Shown: positions 1 to 7,715, counted from the first letter of the stretch. The stretch is 10,423 nucleotides of DNA from an uncultured Opitutia bacterium (GCA_937874455.1 CALNBE010000253.1:1-10423), one strand, 5' to 3'. Translations and numbers: made by a program. Notes: a model not told the origin generated them from the sequence alone.

Positions 1-43
1 GGAAGGCTGCCCCGTCGAAGCCATCGGGCAGGACGGGCAATAA
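1..43 (+). CDS. C-terminal end of a probable 4Fe-4S ferredoxin-type protein (partial)
   Basis: Only the last 13 codons and a TAA stop (41-43) are inside the window, read in the frame starting at base 2. They give EGCPVEAIGQDGQ. The CPVEAI segment is the usual end of a bacterial 4Fe-4S ferredoxin cluster motif, where the last cluster cysteine is followed by Pro and then xEAI. The C-terminus soon after the motif suits a small ferredoxin or a protein with a ferredoxin tail. The gene faces the exonuclease gene tail to tail, with a shared terminator between them. The family call rests on about six residues, so the identity is tentative. The stop codon and reading frame are directly visible. Confidence 0.5.
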   Translation, partial: EGCPVEAIGQDGQ

Positions 44-53
44 GCTTCGTTTT

Positions 54-85
54 AAAAAGCCGCCTTCCCTCAGGCGGCTTTTTTT
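54..85. terminator. Bidirectional intrinsic terminator
   Basis: A perfect 12-bp inverted repeat (54-65 with 72-83) has a 6-nt loop at 66-71. Its GC core is AGCCGCCT/AGGCGGCT. It is flanked by A residues on the left (54-58) and a seven-T run on the right (79-85), so it can form a hairpin with a U-tract on either strand. It lies between the plus-strand ferredoxin-type gene, which ends at 43, and the minus-strand exonuclease gene, whose stop is at 90-92. It can therefore serve both converging genes. Confidence 0.88.
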
Positions 86-89
86 GGCA

Positions 90-968
90 CTAAAACAACT
101 CCAGCTGGCTCCCCGATCGGCGTTCAAATTCCTTGAGGGTGGAGTCCATTTTCATCTCGGAAAAGAAACCTCGTACTCCGGAAACATCGCATTCCCCCCG
201 AGCATGCCAGTCGCCTGACAAATCAGCGCAAAAGGTGATCAACCTCCGGTTCAGTGTCAGCTTTTCCTCCGCGACGGCCAAAACTTCGCGAAAACGTTCC
301 GGCACCACTTCCTTGCGCGCGGACAACAGCCCGTCGATGCTCTGATAGCGCTCCAACCAGCGGGTCGCAGTCTTCGGCCCCACCCCGCTGAGCCCAGGGA
401 TATTGTCCACCGCATCTCCAATCAAAGAGAGGTAATCCACGATTTGCTCCGGCCTGACTCCAAATTTTTCGATAATTCCCGTCACGTCCAACCGCTGCCA
501 ACCGCCTTTGGGCTGCTGCGCCGGGACCAAAAGCTGAATGTTGTCCGTGACGCATTGGGCAAAATCCTTGTCCGCGCTCGCAATCAAAACCACCTCTCCG
601 TCTGCCGCCAATGCTTTGGCTGCGGAGGCGATCATATCATCCGCCTCAACGCCTGAGCGTTCCAGCACCGGAAACCCCAGCAGGGTCGTAATTTTGCGGA
701 TCTCCGGCAGTTGCCGGACCAAATCAGGAGGTGTTTCAGACCGGTTGGCCTTGTATTCCGGATGCAATGCCAAGTGCCGAGTCGAGCCATCCTTGTCGAA
801 AAAAACCACGAGGCGATTCGGTTTTTCCTGATCCTGCAGCCGCCACAGCATCCGAATCCAGCCATGGACAGCACCCAAGGGAAATCCGTCGCCCGTCCGC
901 AACAGCCCCGGCATCGCATAATAAGCCCGAAAGGCCAAATTAAAGCCGTCAACCAAGATGGTCCGCAT
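90..968 (-). CDS. Stand-alone 5'-3' exonuclease (DNA polymerase I N-terminal/FEN family)
   Basis: The 292-residue product is a structure-specific 5' nuclease, expected to remove flaps or RNA primers during lagging-strand synthesis and repair. The PIN-like core is complete. Visible acidic residues are D7 (LVDGFNLAFRAYYA), D58 (VVFFDKDGS), E108, D110 and D111 (GVEADDMI), D133 and D135 (SADKDF), and D185 and D188 in GDAVDNIPG. The HPEYKANR arch segment is at 69-76. The helix-3-turn-helix DNA-binding element GLSGVGPKTA spans 192-201. The protein ends about 90 residues later, with no 3'-5' exonuclease or polymerase domain, so it is not a full PolA. The length fits free-standing members of the family. 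The start was chosen because MRTILVDGFN puts the first catalytic Asp at position 7, as is usual. No Shine-Dalgarno is seen. The gene follows the pilus-operon terminator, so it probably has its own promoter in the 74-nt gap. Confidence 0.92.
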   Translation of the reverse strand: MRTILVDGFNLAFRAYYAMPGLLRTGDGFPLGAVHGWIRMLWRLQDQEKPNRLVVFFDKDGSTRHLALHPEYKANRSETPPDLVRQLPEIRKITTLLGFPVLERSGVEADDMIASAAKALAADGEVVLIASADKDFAQCVTDNIQLLVPAQQPKGGWQRLDVTGIIEKFGVRPEQIVDYLSLIGDAVDNIPGLSGVGPKTATRWLERYQSIDGLLSARKEVVPERFREVLAVAEEKLTLNRRLITFCADLSGDWHARGECDVSGVRGFFSEMKMDSTLKEFERRSGSQLELF

Positions 969-990
969 ACACTGAAATCATTGATTGGTT

Positions 991-1022
991 TACAAAAAAC
1001 AGCCCACCGGATGGGTGGGCTG
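991..1022 (-). terminator. Intrinsic terminator of the pilus-like operon
   Basis: A 9-bp perfect GC-rich stem (1000-1008 CAGCCCACC with 1014-1022 GGTGGGCTG) has a 5-nt loop at 1009-1013. On the minus strand the hairpin is followed by a six-T run (complement of the A run at 994-999). It lies 20 nt past the secretin stop codon (1043-1045) and ahead of the exonuclease start at 968. It therefore closes the five-gene operon and separates it from the exonuclease gene. On the plus strand the hairpin is followed only by a short T run, so its main direction is minus. Confidence 0.87.
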
Positions 1023-1042
1023 CTTTTGCGAGCGGCAATACT

Positions 1043-3952
1043 TTATTTGGCCGTGGCTTCGGTGGTGGTCACCTCGCGGGAGACATTCCCTCCTGGAGTC
1101 AGGACCTTCGGATTGGAAAAAGTACTTCCTGCACGGATATTTCCGATCGAGGCATACTTCTGCGAACCGCCTGGGGTGATCAAGCTCGCTGTGACAAAGA
1201 TCATCAAGTTCCGCCTGACCGTGCTTTTTCCTTCGCTTCGGAAAGCATTCCCAATCAGCGGGAGATCGCCCAGAACAGGTATTTTATCACTAACGGTCTT
1301 GGTTTCCTCGCGGGTCAATCCCCCAAGAATTACAGTCGCTCCGTCGTAAATACGAACCACCGTATCCACCTGCCGGATGGAAAAGACCGGCATGAAGAAT
1401 CCAGAGGGAACGGTCACTGTGGTATCGCCAGCGATTGCCACAGATGTGCCGCCGTATTCCACAAACCCTTCAAACTCAGTGATTCGCGGATGAAGTTCCA
1501 TTTTGATGGACCGATCCTCCTTAGCTACATTAGGCGTAACGGACAACACGACGCCCACCTCGCGGTACGGGCCGACATGCCAAACACCATCAGAGTCATC
1601 CGCGCCTTCAAAGTTCGGTTTGCCCGCAGTAATTGTCACGGAGGCGCCAGTACCTGCGTCACCGCTACTGCTAGTTCCAACATTGGACTGCACTTCATCA
1701 TATTCTGAAGGGAAAATCAGTTCCTGGGCAATTCGGATGGTTGCCTTCTCTCCATCCAAAACGGTGACACTCGGGGCCGCCATCAGGTCAGACCCTTCAT
1801 TTTCCACAATTGCCGAAATCAGAAGCTCCAAATCCCAGTGGCCAATGGACCCGATCACCCCGCTGAAGGTCGAAAAATCCGGCCCCATGTTAGCCGAATT
1901 AAGATCCGGCGGAGTATTGGAAAAAGTTTCAGTTCCAGTGGTGCGGACAATTCTGCCAGGTTCCGACACCTTTTCCTCTCCGAAGGCAGAATTCAACGTG
2001 CGCAAACCTGTTTGCGCCCGAATGCTACCATCCGGCTTGCGGACCACCCAGTTGGTGGAGAGCTGGCGCAGCGATCCTGCACTGACATCGATAAACTTGG
2101 TTTCAATCGTGACCTGATCGGTTCCGTCCTCCCGCTTTTCCTGCAGGATGCGGTAAATGCGCTCAAGATTTCGCGGCGTATGGGTCACCGTAAGCGTATC
2201 GTTGCCATTGTAAGACAACCCATAGCCAGGAGTATCGAAGAGAATCCCGTAGCGCTTGAAATAGTTTTTCAACGCCTCTTCGTCCGCACTGGCGGCGTGC
2301 TCTTCGACCCCGGCGCCAACACCGCCTGCGGCCCCGCCCCAAACACCACCTGCATTTGTGTCAGTGGTCCGCCGTGAACCGCCACGACCTGTCATCTTGA
2401 GCACCGTCTCGCTGACCAAGGTAAATTCCCGTGTCTCAGCAGAGGTGATCACGGTGCCCGGAGAGACTTCCACCGTTCCGTTCACGATTTCATAACGGAA
2501 GTTGGAGGAGCGTGCCACATAATCCAAGATGGTTTTCAGGGATGCATTCCGCATGTAGAGGGTGATCGGCTTTCCCTGATCCGCATCCAAAGTGACCATG
2601 TTAAGGCCCTTGCCTTCGGGGTCAAACTCCGCCGACAGCAAAGAAAGGGTCTCAACAGCCTTGTCGATCGTAGCATCCTTCAAATTGATGATCGGAATAA
2701 CAATATCTTCGAGTTTCTTCTCCGTCGGATCCTTTACCAGCGGATCCACCGTCCGTTTTTCTTCATGGTCGAAAACTCGCGGCCAGAGCCATTGTTCGTC
2801 GACAATTCCGAGCATCTCCTCCTTGAACAGTTCCTTGTTCTGAGCACTGGATCCACCCAGCGCCTTTTGAATACGCAGCAGCATCTGCTTGGCCTGAGTA
2901 TTGTAGGACTGGTACTGCAACACCTCCTTGTAGGTGGTGGCGGCACCCTCGTAATCGCCATAAAGGTACTGGGCACGGGCTCGCGTCAGCAACTCTGCGA
3001 CCTTGTTTTCCTGATCGGGGAATTTCGGGCTGATGGCACCAATTGACTGGTAGCGCGGATTTGCGCGGAAAATTTCCACCGTCTTCTTCATCCGGAGGTA
3101 GCCCCTGCTTTCCAATCCCTGCAACTTGCCAAAATCAGCCAAATACCGGTCTGCCGTGCTAAAGTCGCGCGCTTCAATGGCGGCATAAATTCGCTCTTGC
3201 AGCAAGTCCCCCTGCACTTCGCGGATCTGGGCATGCGCACGCTCTGTCGCCACCGCTCGCTGCAACGTGACAGCCTGATCCAATTCTTCCTGCGCCGCGT
3301 CCAGTTTGTCTTGGGCAATCAGGAGCCGGGCCTTGCGCACGTGCCCAAGCGCCACACGCTGGGCCTGATTCAACTCCGCAACCTTGTCAGCAATGGCACG
3401 GTCCGCGACATCAGCGCCATCTGCACTTTCAGTAATAATCTGCTGACGGAGCAAAGATATGTTGCTGCGTAGTTCTTCCGATCCGACCGAATTCGGAAGG
3501 CTGGCTCCCGCGCGATCAAGCAGTTGAATGGCATGCGCGGTGTCACCAGCTGCCGCTGCGGCCTTGGCCTCAAACATCGCAGCCCGCACCTCATCATTAA
3601 TCGAGTCGTACTTTTGGGCCACACGTCCCATCGGAGTGCTCGGAACCTCGGTGACAGCAGCATTTTGCTGCGCGGTTAGCTCGCGATTAATCGCACTCAA
3701 CGCATCCCGTGCCTGGGTGGCGTCAGGATCAATCGCCAAAATTTCCTCAAACTTCGCCTTGGCCGTGGCCAGATCACCCCGCTCCTCGGCCTGCTTGGCC
3801 TCCACAAAAAGCGCAAGCTCCTTGTTACGGTTGGAATCGCCTGCGGCGCCTGCTTGCGCATAAGCCGAGACAGAGTGAGACAGAGTGGGAATAACGACGC
3901 CAGCAACCACAAGGGAGGCGATGGCTTTTTTTAGACGGAGCAGCTTGTTCAT
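1043..3952 (-). CDS. Secretin with N-terminal TPR-like region (PilQ/GspD family, Amuc_1098-like)
   Basis: The 969-residue product is an outer-membrane secretin, expected to form the multimeric gated channel of a type IV pilus or type II secretion-like machine. A signal peptide (MNKLLRLKK basic start, then a hydrophobic stretch) probably cleaves after AYA at residue 32. Residues about 45-375 are Ala/Glu/Lys-rich helical repeats of TPR type, such as EERGDLATAKAKFEEILAID and LYGDYEGAATTYKEVL. An STN/N0-like domain follows at about 417-500, then a Gly-rich segment near 520-552 and an N1-type domain at about 556-600. The secretin core runs from about 605 to 935. It contains GATVILGGLTREE and the hallmark IPVLGDLPLIGNAFRS near 890, followed by RRNLMIFVTASLI. 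Typical PilQ AMIN domains are not apparent. It is the last gene of the operon, 60 nt after the PilP-like gene, and is followed by a strong terminator. A secretin is near certain. Its role in pilus rather than protein export is inferred from the neighbours. Confidence 0.95.
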   Translation of the reverse strand: MNKLLRLKKAIASLVVAGVVIPTLSHSVSAYAQAGAAGDSNRNKELALFVEAKQAEERGDLATAKAKFEEILAIDPDATQARDALSAINRELTAQQNAAVTEVPSTPMGRVAQKYDSINDEVRAAMFEAKAAAAAGDTAHAIQLLDRAGASLPNSVGSEELRSNISLLRQQIITESADGADVADRAIADKVAELNQAQRVALGHVRKARLLIAQDKLDAAQEELDQAVTLQRAVATERAHAQIREVQGDLLQERIYAAIEARDFSTADRYLADFGKLQGLESRGYLRMKKTVEIFRANPRYQSIGAISPKFPDQENKVAELLTRARAQYLYGDYEGAATTYKEVLQYQSYNTQAKQMLLRIQKALGGSSAQNKELFKEEMLGIVDEQWLWPRVFDHEEKRTVDPLVKDPTEKKLEDIVIPIINLKDATIDKAVETLSLLSAEFDPEGKGLNMVTLDADQGKPITLYMRNASLKTILDYVARSSNFRYEIVNGTVEVSPGTVITSAETREFTLVSETVLKMTGRGGSRRTTDTNAGGVWGGAAGGVGAGVEEHAASADEEALKNYFKRYGILFDTPGYGLSYNGNDTLTVTHTPRNLERIYRILQEKREDGTDQVTIETKFIDVSAGSLRQLSTNWVVRKPDGSIRAQTGLRTLNSAFGEEKVSEPGRIVRTTGTETFSNTPPDLNSANMGPDFSTFSGVIGSIGHWDLELLISAIVENEGSDLMAAPSVTVLDGEKATIRIAQELIFPSEYDEVQSNVGTSSSGDAGTGASVTITAGKPNFEGADDSDGVWHVGPYREVGVVLSVTPNVAKEDRSIKMELHPRITEFEGFVEYGGTSVAIAGDTTVTVPSGFFMPVFSIRQVDTVVRIYDGATVILGGLTREETKTVSDKIPVLGDLPLIGNAFRSEGKSTVRRNLMIFVTASLITPGGSQKYASIGNIRAGSTFSNPKVLTPGGNVSREVTTTEATAK

Positions 3953-4012
3953 GCGGGGTGATAAAAATAACGTTTACGAGAAAGGAAGGCCGTTTTTGAG
4001 ATTGTTTGATTT

Positions 4013-4885
4013 TTAAGGAGCCTGCTCAGAAGTAGAGGCTGTCGCCAAGGGGGACTCGACTGCGAGCGTCGCACTTTCGACTTGTTCAGGCTTGTGAGGG
4101 CTAGGCTTGTAAAGCTTTTCGAAATTCACGGTTCGGGTGTCAAAGTCAATACCTTTCAGTGTGAATGTTCCCAATTCGGGATCTTTTATCTGCTCGCCGA
4201 TCTGGCTCAAAACCCACTGTTTGGCAGATCCATCCGTTGCGGCGATTGTCACACTCACCGTCTCCTTAAACGCATAAGGCTGCCCTGGCGTCAGGCGAAT
4301 CGTCCGATTCAGATCCTTGTCGTAAAGAACAACCGACAAGTTCCGGGTCAGCGTACCGTCAGCGTTGGTCTTTTCCTGAAGATCAATGGTTTTGACGATA
4401 ATTTTGCCATCATTCAAAGTTCCACCCTCTTGCAACAGGGAAGTGCGCTTGCCAGTTGCCTCCGCGTCCTCAAGCAATACTGACATTTTTTCATTTTTCA
4501 ACGGAGCATCCCCCCGCAAAGTAACTCGGTAAACTGGGTGCGTGATGGAAACCACCTTGATCCCAAACGGCGCAATCTCCCCCGTATCCGCCTTAGCTCG
4601 ATATTTCCCAGCCAGAGGATCCCATCGCACCTCGGCCGGAGTAAACAAATCGTAATTCCACAACACCTCCGCATCCACAGGATGGGGCAGCTTCCAAGAC
4701 TCTGCCTCATCCGCAACCTCTGGCACCGCCAACGTTTCGTAGGCTCGGCCCCCCGGAACCTGCTGCAACGTCGCATTCGTGGATGAATCCACCCGCACAT
4801 CCTTTTTCCAGAAGTAGAAGCCCAGCCCCATCCCCAGCGCGACCACAGCACCAGCAAGAAGAGCTTTATCAAAATTTTTGTTCAT
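4013..4885 (-). CDS. PilP/GspC-like inner-membrane protein (Amuc_1099-like)
   Basis: The 290-residue product has a short cytoplasmic N-terminus, one membrane helix at about residues 8-26 (ALLAGAVVALGMGLGFYFW) and then a periplasmic region. The periplasmic part has a WNYDLFTPAEVRWDP segment near residue 75 and two beta-rich stretches. One is around PFGIKVVSITHPVYRVTLRG, the other around GTFTLKGIDFDTRTVNFEKL. The C-terminal tail is Ala/Ser/Pro-rich. I found no named domain with certainty. The position between the PilO-like and secretin genes is where pilP sits in pilMNOPQ, and the layout of anchor, linker and small beta domain suits a PilP or GspC protein that contacts the secretin N0 domain. 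Unlike classical PilP it has no lipobox cysteine and is anchored by a helix, as GspC is. It starts 17 nt after the PilO-like stop, with no Shine-Dalgarno. The gene is secure and the PilP role is inferred. Confidence 0.8.
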   Translation of the reverse strand: MNKNFDKALLAGAVVALGMGLGFYFWKKDVRVDSSTNATLQQVPGGRAYETLAVPEVADEAESWKLPHPVDAEVLWNYDLFTPAEVRWDPLAGKYRAKADTGEIAPFGIKVVSITHPVYRVTLRGDAPLKNEKMSVLLEDAEATGKRTSLLQEGGTLNDGKIIVKTIDLQEKTNADGTLTRNLSVVLYDKDLNRTIRLTPGQPYAFKETVSVTIAATDGSAKQWVLSQIGEQIKDPELGTFTLKGIDFDTRTVNFEKLYKPSPHKPEQVESATLAVESPLATASTSEQAP

Positions 4886-4902
4886 GGTTGCGTTTGCTTG
4901 GT

Positions 4903-5955
4903 TTATTCAACGGTGGACTCAGCTCCATTCACCTTGGCCCGCGATGGCTTTTGAGGAATGATGTACTCCAGCGAGATCGTAAAAATACTCGGAGCCCTTT
5001 TGAGAACAACATGGGCAGTGGCTGCGGGATTTTCCGCCGCAGGAGCCACGGCCTCGGGTTCCGGCACGCCGGGCATCGCAAAATTCGGAAATTGCCCGCC
5101 ATCGCCAGCACCGTCGGGGATCCCCATGACGCTGGTTGCCCCTGCGTCAGGCGAGGCCAACATGGAAGCATCAGCGGGTGCCACTGTGACCTCCCTTATC
5201 GCAATCGGGTAACCCGATTGGCCCACGGCATTGAGAAAGCGCCGCGTCACTTCGGTAGGCGCTACAAATTTGATCCTAAAGAAAAATGTCTCCACCACGC
5301 CGTTTTTGCGCAGCGACTCTCCCGGCAGCGGGCGATATTCATCGCCGCCATCCTGCTGCGCGCGCCCCCGCCTTCTGGAGTTCCCGGCATCGGCAATTTC
5401 CACCGGTTCGCGCTGAATGGACTGCAATATCACGGTTTCCTCGCCGATCTTCGCAGCAATCAACATTTCCACCAATTTTTCGATCACCCGGTTTTCCGTC
5501 GCAATGGCTGAAAACTCCCCGTTGGCCACCTCGCCTTTTTCCAAGTAGCGGGTAAAACCAAATCCAAAATTCGCACCCGCAATTCGAATCCCCGCCTGTT
5601 GTAGCGCGCCGGTCAGACGATCACTGGTTCCGCGCAGCTGCGAGTTCAACTCGCCCCCACTTGAGCGAAAATCAACATAAAGGCTCTTCTCGGGAGCACC
5701 CTCCAACAGCCTGAAAATCGCCTCGGCGGCACTGTCCATCGCTTGCAAATTCTTCTGCGCGCTCCGCACATTTTCCTCCGTAGGCGCAGTCTCCGAGTTC
5801 TTAAGCGCCCGCAAGCGGGATTCCGCCCGACCAAGCGCAGACTTGCCCTTGGAGAGATTATACGACTGCCAGGCACCGAATCCGACACCCGCGACACAAG
5901 CCAGCCCCAAAAGGCCGACCGTGGCGGAGAACATGGGATATTGCTTAAAGTCCAT
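4903..5955 (-). CDS. Amuc_1100-like (PilO-type) pilus-associated membrane protein
   Basis: The 350-residue product has one N-terminal membrane helix at about 9-28 (FSATVGLLGLACVAGVGFGAW), a coiled-coil-forming stretch at about 30-85 and then two alpha/beta regions. A basic/Gly/Asp-rich loop (RRRGRAQQDGGDEYRP) lies near 193-210. A Pro/Ala/Gly-rich linker at about 265-315 precedes the last strand segment, PSIFTISLEYIIPQKPSRAK. This is the plan of PilO: bitopic, coiled coil, ferredoxin-like folds. It also matches the Akkermansia protein Amuc_1100 as I remember it. Shared features are the single helix, a GFxxY-type segment (FGFTRYL near 135), a Pro/Ala-rich linker and a C-terminus of the VxLxxxxxxQPKA type. 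The start codon overlaps the PilM-PilN stop by one base (TAATG, 5953-5957), which implies translational coupling. It should sit in the inner membrane, bound to the PilN part of its neighbour. The homology is recalled and was not aligned. Confidence 0.83.
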   Translation of the reverse strand: MDFKQYPMFSATVGLLGLACVAGVGFGAWQSYNLSKGKSALGRAESRLRALKNSETAPTEENVRSAQKNLQAMDSAAEAIFRLLEGAPEKSLYVDFRSSGGELNSQLRGTSDRLTGALQQAGIRIAGANFGFGFTRYLEKGEVANGEFSAIATENRVIEKLVEMLIAAKIGEETVILQSIQREPVEIADAGNSRRRGRAQQDGGDEYRPLPGESLRKNGVVETFFFRIKFVAPTEVTRRFLNAVGQSGYPIAIREVTVAPADASMLASPDAGATSVMGIPDGAGDGGQFPNFAMPGVPEPEAVAPAAENPAATAHVVLKRAPSIFTISLEYIIPQKPSRAKVNGAESTVE

Positions 5956-7667
5956 TAGAGCGTCTGCTGGGGGTTGATGTGAAGGATGAACGCCTGCGTC
6001 GGCATGTTGGGCTGGGAGAAATCTGTCGACCCCTCCCGCACACTCTCCACGAATGGGTTCTTTTGCAGGTTTTGGCGGATTTCCCTAAACTTGCTGCTAA
6101 AAGCGTCGTCATTGAAATTCGCTCCCGGCACGATTTCCGGCATCAGGGCACGCACCACCACGTTAATCCGGGTCGGAGGCGACTTGGGCGGGCTCCATTC
6201 CCCCGCCTTTGCAATCGGAAGTGGATCACGCACCACACTCATACTCTCCACCCAAGCATGACGGGTGGCCAAACCGTCCACATCCGTTTCTCCGGCAGGA
6301 ATCAAGCTGGTTTGCAAAAGCGAAAGGAATTCCAGCCAGTTATTGCGGGCAGCCAGTACAAAATGCAGATCCTCGGCGCGTTGGGATGCCTTGCGCGCGG
6401 TCTCCTTGGCTTGCTCAATATCCGCCTGATAGCCGCGATAGCGGGCATCCTCTTCCTTCACCTTTCGCTCCGCTTGGGAAATCTCCGCGTTCCATTCCCT
6501 AAGCAAAACGTTGGGCAACACCGGTGCGGCCGCCAGCAGCAGGGCCGCCGCCACAAAAAAGGGCTTTTTCTTCGCAAAAGCCATGCTTTCGGCAATGGCT
6601 CCCGGGAGCAGATTCACTCCGATTGGATTTTTCAGCACCAGTCGGGCGCCTTCACCAATCACCTCCGACATCTGAAAGCGGAAAACGTCCAGATACTGCG
6701 GATTAACCCCTGCACCAATCTGCAACTGGGCCGTGGGGTCGAAATACTCCACAGACAGGCGTTGCGACTCGCACAATTGCTCCGAAAGTCCCGGCAACAG
6801 CGAGGTTCGCCCGGTCAGCAAAATCTTGGTCGGGGCTCGACCATGGCTCTGCCGCTTGTAATTCACAATACGCCGGGTAATGTCCTGGCTCAGACGTTTC
6901 ACGAAGGACTGGGCGTTCACCTGCAGTGTTTCAACAAGGGGATCTCCGCCTGCACTTTGGCTTTGTCCGCCAAAATAAGTCAGTTTCAACTGCTCCGCCG
7001 CTTGAAACGGCTTGCCCATGTTGTCAGAAATCGACTGGGTCAGATTATTCCCCCCAATACTGATGTTCTGGATACTAAAATCATCACTCGAAATAAAGGT
7101 CAGGTTGGTGGAACGCGCCCCGATGTTGACCAGCAAGACATTTTCCTCCGCCCCCTGTTGCGCCCAGCGGTACGCCTGACAATCCATCAAGGTCGCCGCT
7201 TGCACCACCGTCGGCTTCAGTCCGGTTGAGGCAAATGCCTCCGTGAAACGGGTCGCCACATCAGATTTCAACGCAAACAGCGCCACCTCCGCCTCAACCC
7301 CGTCGGTCGCGATAATCTGGCTGCCCCAAACCATCTCGTGCAGCCCGTATGGAAGATTGTTTTGCGCTTCAAACGCGATGATTTGCTGCTGGCGCGATCG
7401 CTCGACCTGCGGAACCTTGATATTCTTGGTCAACAGCATGTAGCCGGGGACGATCACCGTGGCCTCGCCACTCAACTTCATCGCCCGCACCATGGCTTTC
7501 AGCGTCACCGTCAACGCCCCCAACCATTCATCCTCGTCCGCGTAGTTATAGGAAAGTTCCTGCACAAGGAACTTCTCTAGTTTCAGCTGGCTTCCAGCCG
7601 CAGAGAAAACTGATATCGAGGCGTGCGTCGCGCCACAGTTGACGACAATGGAATTGGGGGAACTCAT
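5955..7667 (-). CDS. pilM: PilM-PilN fusion, actin-like pilus assembly protein (Amuc_1101-like)
   Basis: The 570-residue product joins two normally separate alignment-complex proteins. Residues 1-345 are an FtsA/PilM-type actin-like domain. Visible parts are a phosphate-1-like strand turn (VVNCGATHASISVF, 8-21), the PilM-typical IKVPQVERSRQQQIIAFEAQ region ending in NNLPYGLHEM (about 85-112), a phosphate-2-like VNIGARSTNLTF (180-191) and an adenosine-type LLTGRTSLLPGL (282-293). At about 350-355 comes GVNLLPG, the INLLP-like motif with which PilN normally binds PilM. A membrane helix (FFVAAALLLAAAPVLPNVLL, about 370-390), a coiled coil (about 392-435) and a PilN-like periplasmic domain ending near KFREIRQNLQKNPFVESV follow. 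It lies between the Amuc_1102-like gene (48-nt gap) and the PilO-like gene (1-base overlap). Key acidic residues of the nucleotide site are replaced by Asn (N10, N181), so ATP hydrolysis is doubtful. The PilM assignment is strong. The PilN part rests on motif, topology and gene order. Confidence 0.9.
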   Translation of the reverse strand: MSSPNSIVVNCGATHASISVFSAAGSQLKLEKFLVQELSYNYADEDEWLGALTVTLKAMVRAMKLSGEATVIVPGYMLLTKNIKVPQVERSRQQQIIAFEAQNNLPYGLHEMVWGSQIIATDGVEAEVALFALKSDVATRFTEAFASTGLKPTVVQAATLMDCQAYRWAQQGAEENVLLVNIGARSTNLTFISSDDFSIQNISIGGNNLTQSISDNMGKPFQAAEQLKLTYFGGQSQSAGGDPLVETLQVNAQSFVKRLSQDITRRIVNYKRQSHGRAPTKILLTGRTSLLPGLSEQLCESQRLSVEYFDPTAQLQIGAGVNPQYLDVFRFQMSEVIGEGARLVLKNPIGVNLLPGAIAESMAFAKKKPFFVAAALLLAAAPVLPNVLLREWNAEISQAERKVKEEDARYRGYQADIEQAKETARKASQRAEDLHFVLAARNNWLEFLSLLQTSLIPAGETDVDGLATRHAWVESMSVVRDPLPIAKAGEWSPPKSPPTRINVVVRALMPEIVPGANFNDDAFSSKFREIRQNLQKNPFVESVREGSTDFSQPNMPTQAFILHINPQQTL

Positions 7668-7715
7668 GCGAGAAAAGAAAACAATGGGTTGGTGCCGAAC
7701 AGGGCTATCCGGCGA

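Noticed and set aside
3926..3932. Seven-T run (A7 on the coding strand) in codons 7-9 of the secretin gene as a phase-variation tract
   Set aside because: The tract is short and encodes a normal Leu-Lys-Lys signal-peptide start. Nothing else suggests slippage.
5979..7229. Long plus-strand open frame (about 416 codons) opposite the PilM-PilN gene
   Set aside because: It lies fully antisense to a gene with clear PilM motifs. Its translation is rich in His, Arg and Pro with no recognisable domain, as expected of a frame shadow.
7668..7715. Possible hairpin or attenuator between the first and second operon genes
   Set aside because: Only a 4-bp GCCG/CGGC pairing with a long loop and no T-tract is seen, so there is no support for a terminator.
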